Part shown: positions 61,872 to 64,000 of the stretch, one piece after another
Layout of the letters: every line of letters starts with the position of its first letter
Numbering within the stretch: position 1 is the stretch's first letter
Assembly (NCBI RefSeq): GCF_013523125.1
Contig: NZ_JAAMQJ010000008.1
Span: 1 to 64,000, forward strand
Direction of reading: 5' to 3'
Source of the DNA: Pseudomonas entomophila
Lineage (GTDB): Bacteria > Pseudomonadota > Gammaproteobacteria > Pseudomonadales > Pseudomonadaceae
DNA length: 64,000 nt
Translations under genes and position numbers: made by a program
The notes under the pieces: generated by a model
The model's database searches: none
Seen by the model: only the letters and a program-made list of their open reading frames with translations
What the model was told of the DNA's origin: nothing

Positions 61872-62639
61872 ATGAAGACACGCTGGACATGGTTCCACAC
61901 CTGGGCTTCGCCGAAGGGCTTCTATGCCTTCAGCGGTCGCCTGCTGCCGTGGCTGGCCGGGGCCGCGGCACTGCTGTTGTCGGTCGGCCTCGTCTGGGGC
62001 CTGGCCTTCGCGCCCGAGGACTACCAGCAGGGCAACAGCTTCCGCATCATCTACATCCACGTACCGGCGGCGATGCTGGCGCAGTCGTGCTACGTGCTGT
62101 TGGCGGTGGCGGGGGTGATCGGGCTGGTGTGGAAGATCAAGCTGGCCGACGTCGCCTTGCAGTGCGCGGCGCCGATCGGTGCCTGGATGACCGCGCTGGC
62201 GCTGCTCACCGGGGCGATCTGGGGCAAGCCGACCTGGGGCAGCTGGTGGGTCTGGGATGCGCGATTGACTTCGATGCTGATCCTGCTGTTCCTGTACTTC
62301 GGCATCATCGCGCTGGGCCAGGCGATCAGCCACCGCGACAGCGCCGGCAAGGCGTGTGCGGTGCTGGCGATCGTCGGTGTGGTGAACATCCCGATCATCA
62401 AGTACTCGGTCGAGTGGTGGAACACCTTGCACCAGGGCGCCACCTTCAGCCTGACCGAAAAACCCGCCATGCCGGCGCAGATGTGGCTGCCGCTGCTGTT
62501 CACCGTGCTCGGCCTGTACTGCTTCTTCGGCGCGGTGCTGCTGCTGCGCATGCGCCTGGAGGTACTCAAGCGCGAGGCGCGGGCCAGCTGGGTGAAGGCC
62601 GAGATCGCCCGTTGCCTGGGCCAGGAGACCCCGTCATGA
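61872..62639 (+). CDS. ccmC: Heme handling protein CcmC
   Basis: CcmC loads heme onto CcmE. The 255-residue membrane protein has six helices, the tryptophan-rich WWD domain ([12 protein letters not shown]) and flanking heme-ligand histidines ([21 protein letters not shown]). ATG 61872 gives the usual family length; ATG 61818 would add 18 residues overlapping ccmB and lacks family support. Confidence 0.94.
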   Translation: MKTRWTWFHTWASPKGFYAFSGRLLPWLAGAAALLLSVGLVWGLAFAPEDYQQGNSFRIIYIHVPAAMLAQSCYVLLAVAGVIGLVWKIKLADVALQCAAPIGAWMTALALLTGAIWGKPTWGSWWVWDARLTSMLILLFLYFGIIALGQAISHRDSAGKACAVLAIVGVVNIPIIKYSVEWWNTLHQGATFSLTEKPAMPAQMWLPLLFTVLGLYCFFGAVLLLRMRLEVLKREARASWVKAEIARCLGQETPS

Positions 62640-62812
62640 GTTTTGCTTCGTTCAGTGATTTTCTCGCCATGGGCCGGCACGGCCCGTACGTCTGGTCGGC
62701 CTACGGCCTGTGCCTGATGGTGCTGGCGATCAACGTTGCGGCGCCGCTGTGGGCGCGCCGCTGCCATCTGCGCGACCAAGCGCGCCGTCTGCGTCGGGAG
62801 CGCGCGCGATGA
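62636..62812 (+). CDS. ccmD: Heme exporter protein CcmD
   Basis: A 58-residue single-helix membrane protein that stabilises the CcmABCE complex. It has [17 protein letters not shown] and a basic C-terminal tail (RLRRERAR), as usual in the family. It overlaps ccmC and ccmE by four bases each. Confidence 0.93.
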   Translation: MSFASFSDFLAMGRHGPYVWSAYGLCLMVLAINVAAPLWARRCHLRDQARRLRRERAR

Positions 62813-63264
62813 CCCCCCAGCGCAAGAAGCGCCTGATCCTGATCGCGGCACTGCTGCTGGGCGTGAGCCTGGCCGTGGGCTTCGCCCTCACGGCCTTGCA
62901 GCAGAACATCAACCTGTTCTACACCCCGACCCAGATCGCCGACGGCGAGGCGCCCCAGGGCACGCGCATCCGCGCCGGTGGCATGGTCGAGAAAGGCTCG
63001 GTGCAGCGTTCGGCCGACTCGTTGGACGTGCGCTTCGTGGTGACCGACTTCCACCGCTCGGTGCCGATCACCTACCGCGGCATCCTGCCGGACCTGTTCC
63101 GGGAAGGGCAGGGCATCGTCGCCCTGGGCCGGCTGGGGGCCGACGGGGTGGTGGTGGCCGACGAGGTGCTGGCCAAGCACGATGAAAAATACATGCCACC
63201 GGAAGTCACCCAGGCGCTCGAAGACCGTGGCCAGGCCGCCAGCGCCACGCAGGCCCGCCCATGA
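62809..63264 (+). CDS. ccmE: Heme chaperone CcmE
   Basis: CcmE is the periplasmic, membrane-anchored heme chaperone. The 151-residue protein has a basic N-terminus with one membrane helix ([20 protein letters not shown]), an OB-fold domain and the heme-attaching His124 in [13 protein letters not shown]. Start at ATG 62809, overlapping ccmD by four bases. Confidence 0.96.
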   Translation: MTPQRKKRLILIAALLLGVSLAVGFALTALQQNINLFYTPTQIADGEAPQGTRIRAGGMVEKGSVQRSADSLDVRFVVTDFHRSVPITYRGILPDLFREGQGIVALGRLGADGVVVADEVLAKHDEKYMPPEVTQALEDRGQAASATQARP

Positions 63265-64000
63265 ACGCGACCTTGCTCGTGCCCGAACTGGGCCAGTTGG
63301 CGATGATCCTGGCGCTCTGCTTCGCGGGCGTCCAGGCCAGCCTGCCATTGATCGGCGCCTGGCGCGGGGATCGCCTGTGGATGGCGCTGGCACGGCCGGC
63401 GACCTGGGGCCAGTTCGGCTTCCTGGCCGTGGCGTTCGCCTGCCTGACCCAGGCCTTCCTGACCGACAACTTCTCGGTCGCCTACGTCGCCAACAACTCC
63501 AACAGCGCCTTGCCCTGGTACTACAAGTTCAGTGCCGTGTGGGGCGCCCATGAAGGCTCGCTGCTGCTCTGGGCGCTGATCCTCGGCGGCTGGACCTTCG
63601 CCGTTTCGGTGGGCTCGCGGCAGTTGCCGCAGGTCATGCTGGCGCGGGTGCTGGCAGTGATGGGGATGATCAGTGTGGGCTTTCTGACGTTCCTGATCGC
63701 CACCTCCAACCCTTTCGCGCGCCTGCTGCCGCAGATGCCGGCCAACGGCCGCGACCTCAACCCGCTGCTGCAGGACATCGGCCTGATCGTGCACCCGCCG
63801 ATGCTGTACATGGGCTACGTCGGCTTCTCGGTGGCCTTCGCCTTCGCCGTCGCTGCCTTGCTCGGCGGCCGCCTGGACGCGGCCTGGGCGCGCTGGTCGC
63901 GGCCCTGGACCCTGGTGGCCTGGGCCTTTCTCGGCATCGGCATCACCTTGGGTTCCTGGTGGGCCTATTACGAACTGGGCTGGGGCGGCTGGTGGTTCTG
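63261..64000 (+). CDS. ccmF: Heme lyase subunit CcmF, partial (3' end outside window)
   Basis: CcmF transfers heme from CcmE to apocytochrome c. Only the first ~246 residues are present. Visible: [20 protein letters not shown], an [11 protein letters not shown] heme-ligand segment, and the start of the WWD domain ([16 protein letters not shown]) at the window edge. Overlaps ccmE by four bases. The gene is cut, not broken. Confidence 0.95.
   Translation, partial: MNATLLVPELGQLAMILALCFAGVQASLPLIGAWRGDRLWMALARPATWGQFGFLAVAFACLTQAFLTDNFSVAYVANNSNSALPWYYKFSAVWGAHEGSLLLWALILGGWTFAVSVGSRQLPQVMLARVLAVMGMISVGFLTFLIATSNPFARLLPQMPANGRDLNPLLQDIGLIVHPPMLYMGYVGFSVAFAFAVAALLGGRLDAAWARWSRPWTLVAWAFLGIGITLGSWWAYYELGWGGWWF

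Overview
The window is a GC-rich chromosomal segment from a Pseudomonas of the P. putida / P. entomophila type. The gene order (flg - fli - fle - fliL-R - flh - che - mot - parC/parP - cheW - ccm), the Pseudomonas-specific regulators FleQ, FleS/FleR and FleN, the MotC/MotD second stator, and the REP/REPIN palindromes in the gaps all support this. Species is an inference; no rRNA or marker gene is present.

Layout. 1-530: gap with a REP copy, a heptanucleotide tandem repeat and a sigma-54 promoter. 531-12458: flgBCDE, a small secreted orphan, flgFGHIJKL. 12459-12985: unusually AT-rich gap. 12986-13921: KAS III-like enzyme, the only recognisable remnant of a flagellin-glycosylation locus. 14174-17779: fliC, flaG, fliD, fliS, fliT. 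17944-22338: fleQ, fleS, fleR. 22444-28225: fliEFGHIJ. 28304-30699: STAS / phosphatase-kinase / Hpt signalling trio (HsbA/HsbR-like). 30772-37952: fliK, fliLMNOPQR, flhB. 38364-43507: flhA, flhF, fleN, fliA. 43698-52613: cheY, cheZ, cheA, cheB, motC, motD, parC, parP, cheW, DUF2802 gene. 52753-60378 (minus strand): second FliK-like gene, a stand-alone FlhB C-terminal-domain gene, and two 912-residue paralogous toxin-like glycosyltransferases. 60528-64000: ccmABCDEF, with ccmF cut by the window end.

Regulation read from the sequence. Seven sigma-54 promoters (TGGCAC-N5-TTGC type) precede flgB, flgF, fleS, fliE, fliK, fliL and flhA. Two near-identical FliA (sigma-28) promoters (TAAA-N15-GACGATAA) precede fliC and fliS. 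A third, weaker FliA-like site (TCAA-N15-GCCGTTAT) lies on the minus strand upstream of the second FliK-like gene. This fits the FleQ - FleSR/sigma-54 - FliA hierarchy, with all regulators encoded in the window.

Most interesting: the minus-strand block 60378-52753 places two large DXD glycosyltransferase toxin candidates directly downstream of a FliK-like ruler and an FlhB-C-like export-switch protein, behind a possible FliA promoter. Either this is a toxin insertion hotspot in an otherwise conserved flagellar/ccm neighbourhood, or the toxins are co-expressed with, and possibly exported by, the flagellar type III apparatus. Other points: mosaic base composition in the 3' part of flgL and the middle of fliC, a four-copy 46-bp minisatellite between fliK and fliL, and an exact 40-residue repeat in the CheA linker.
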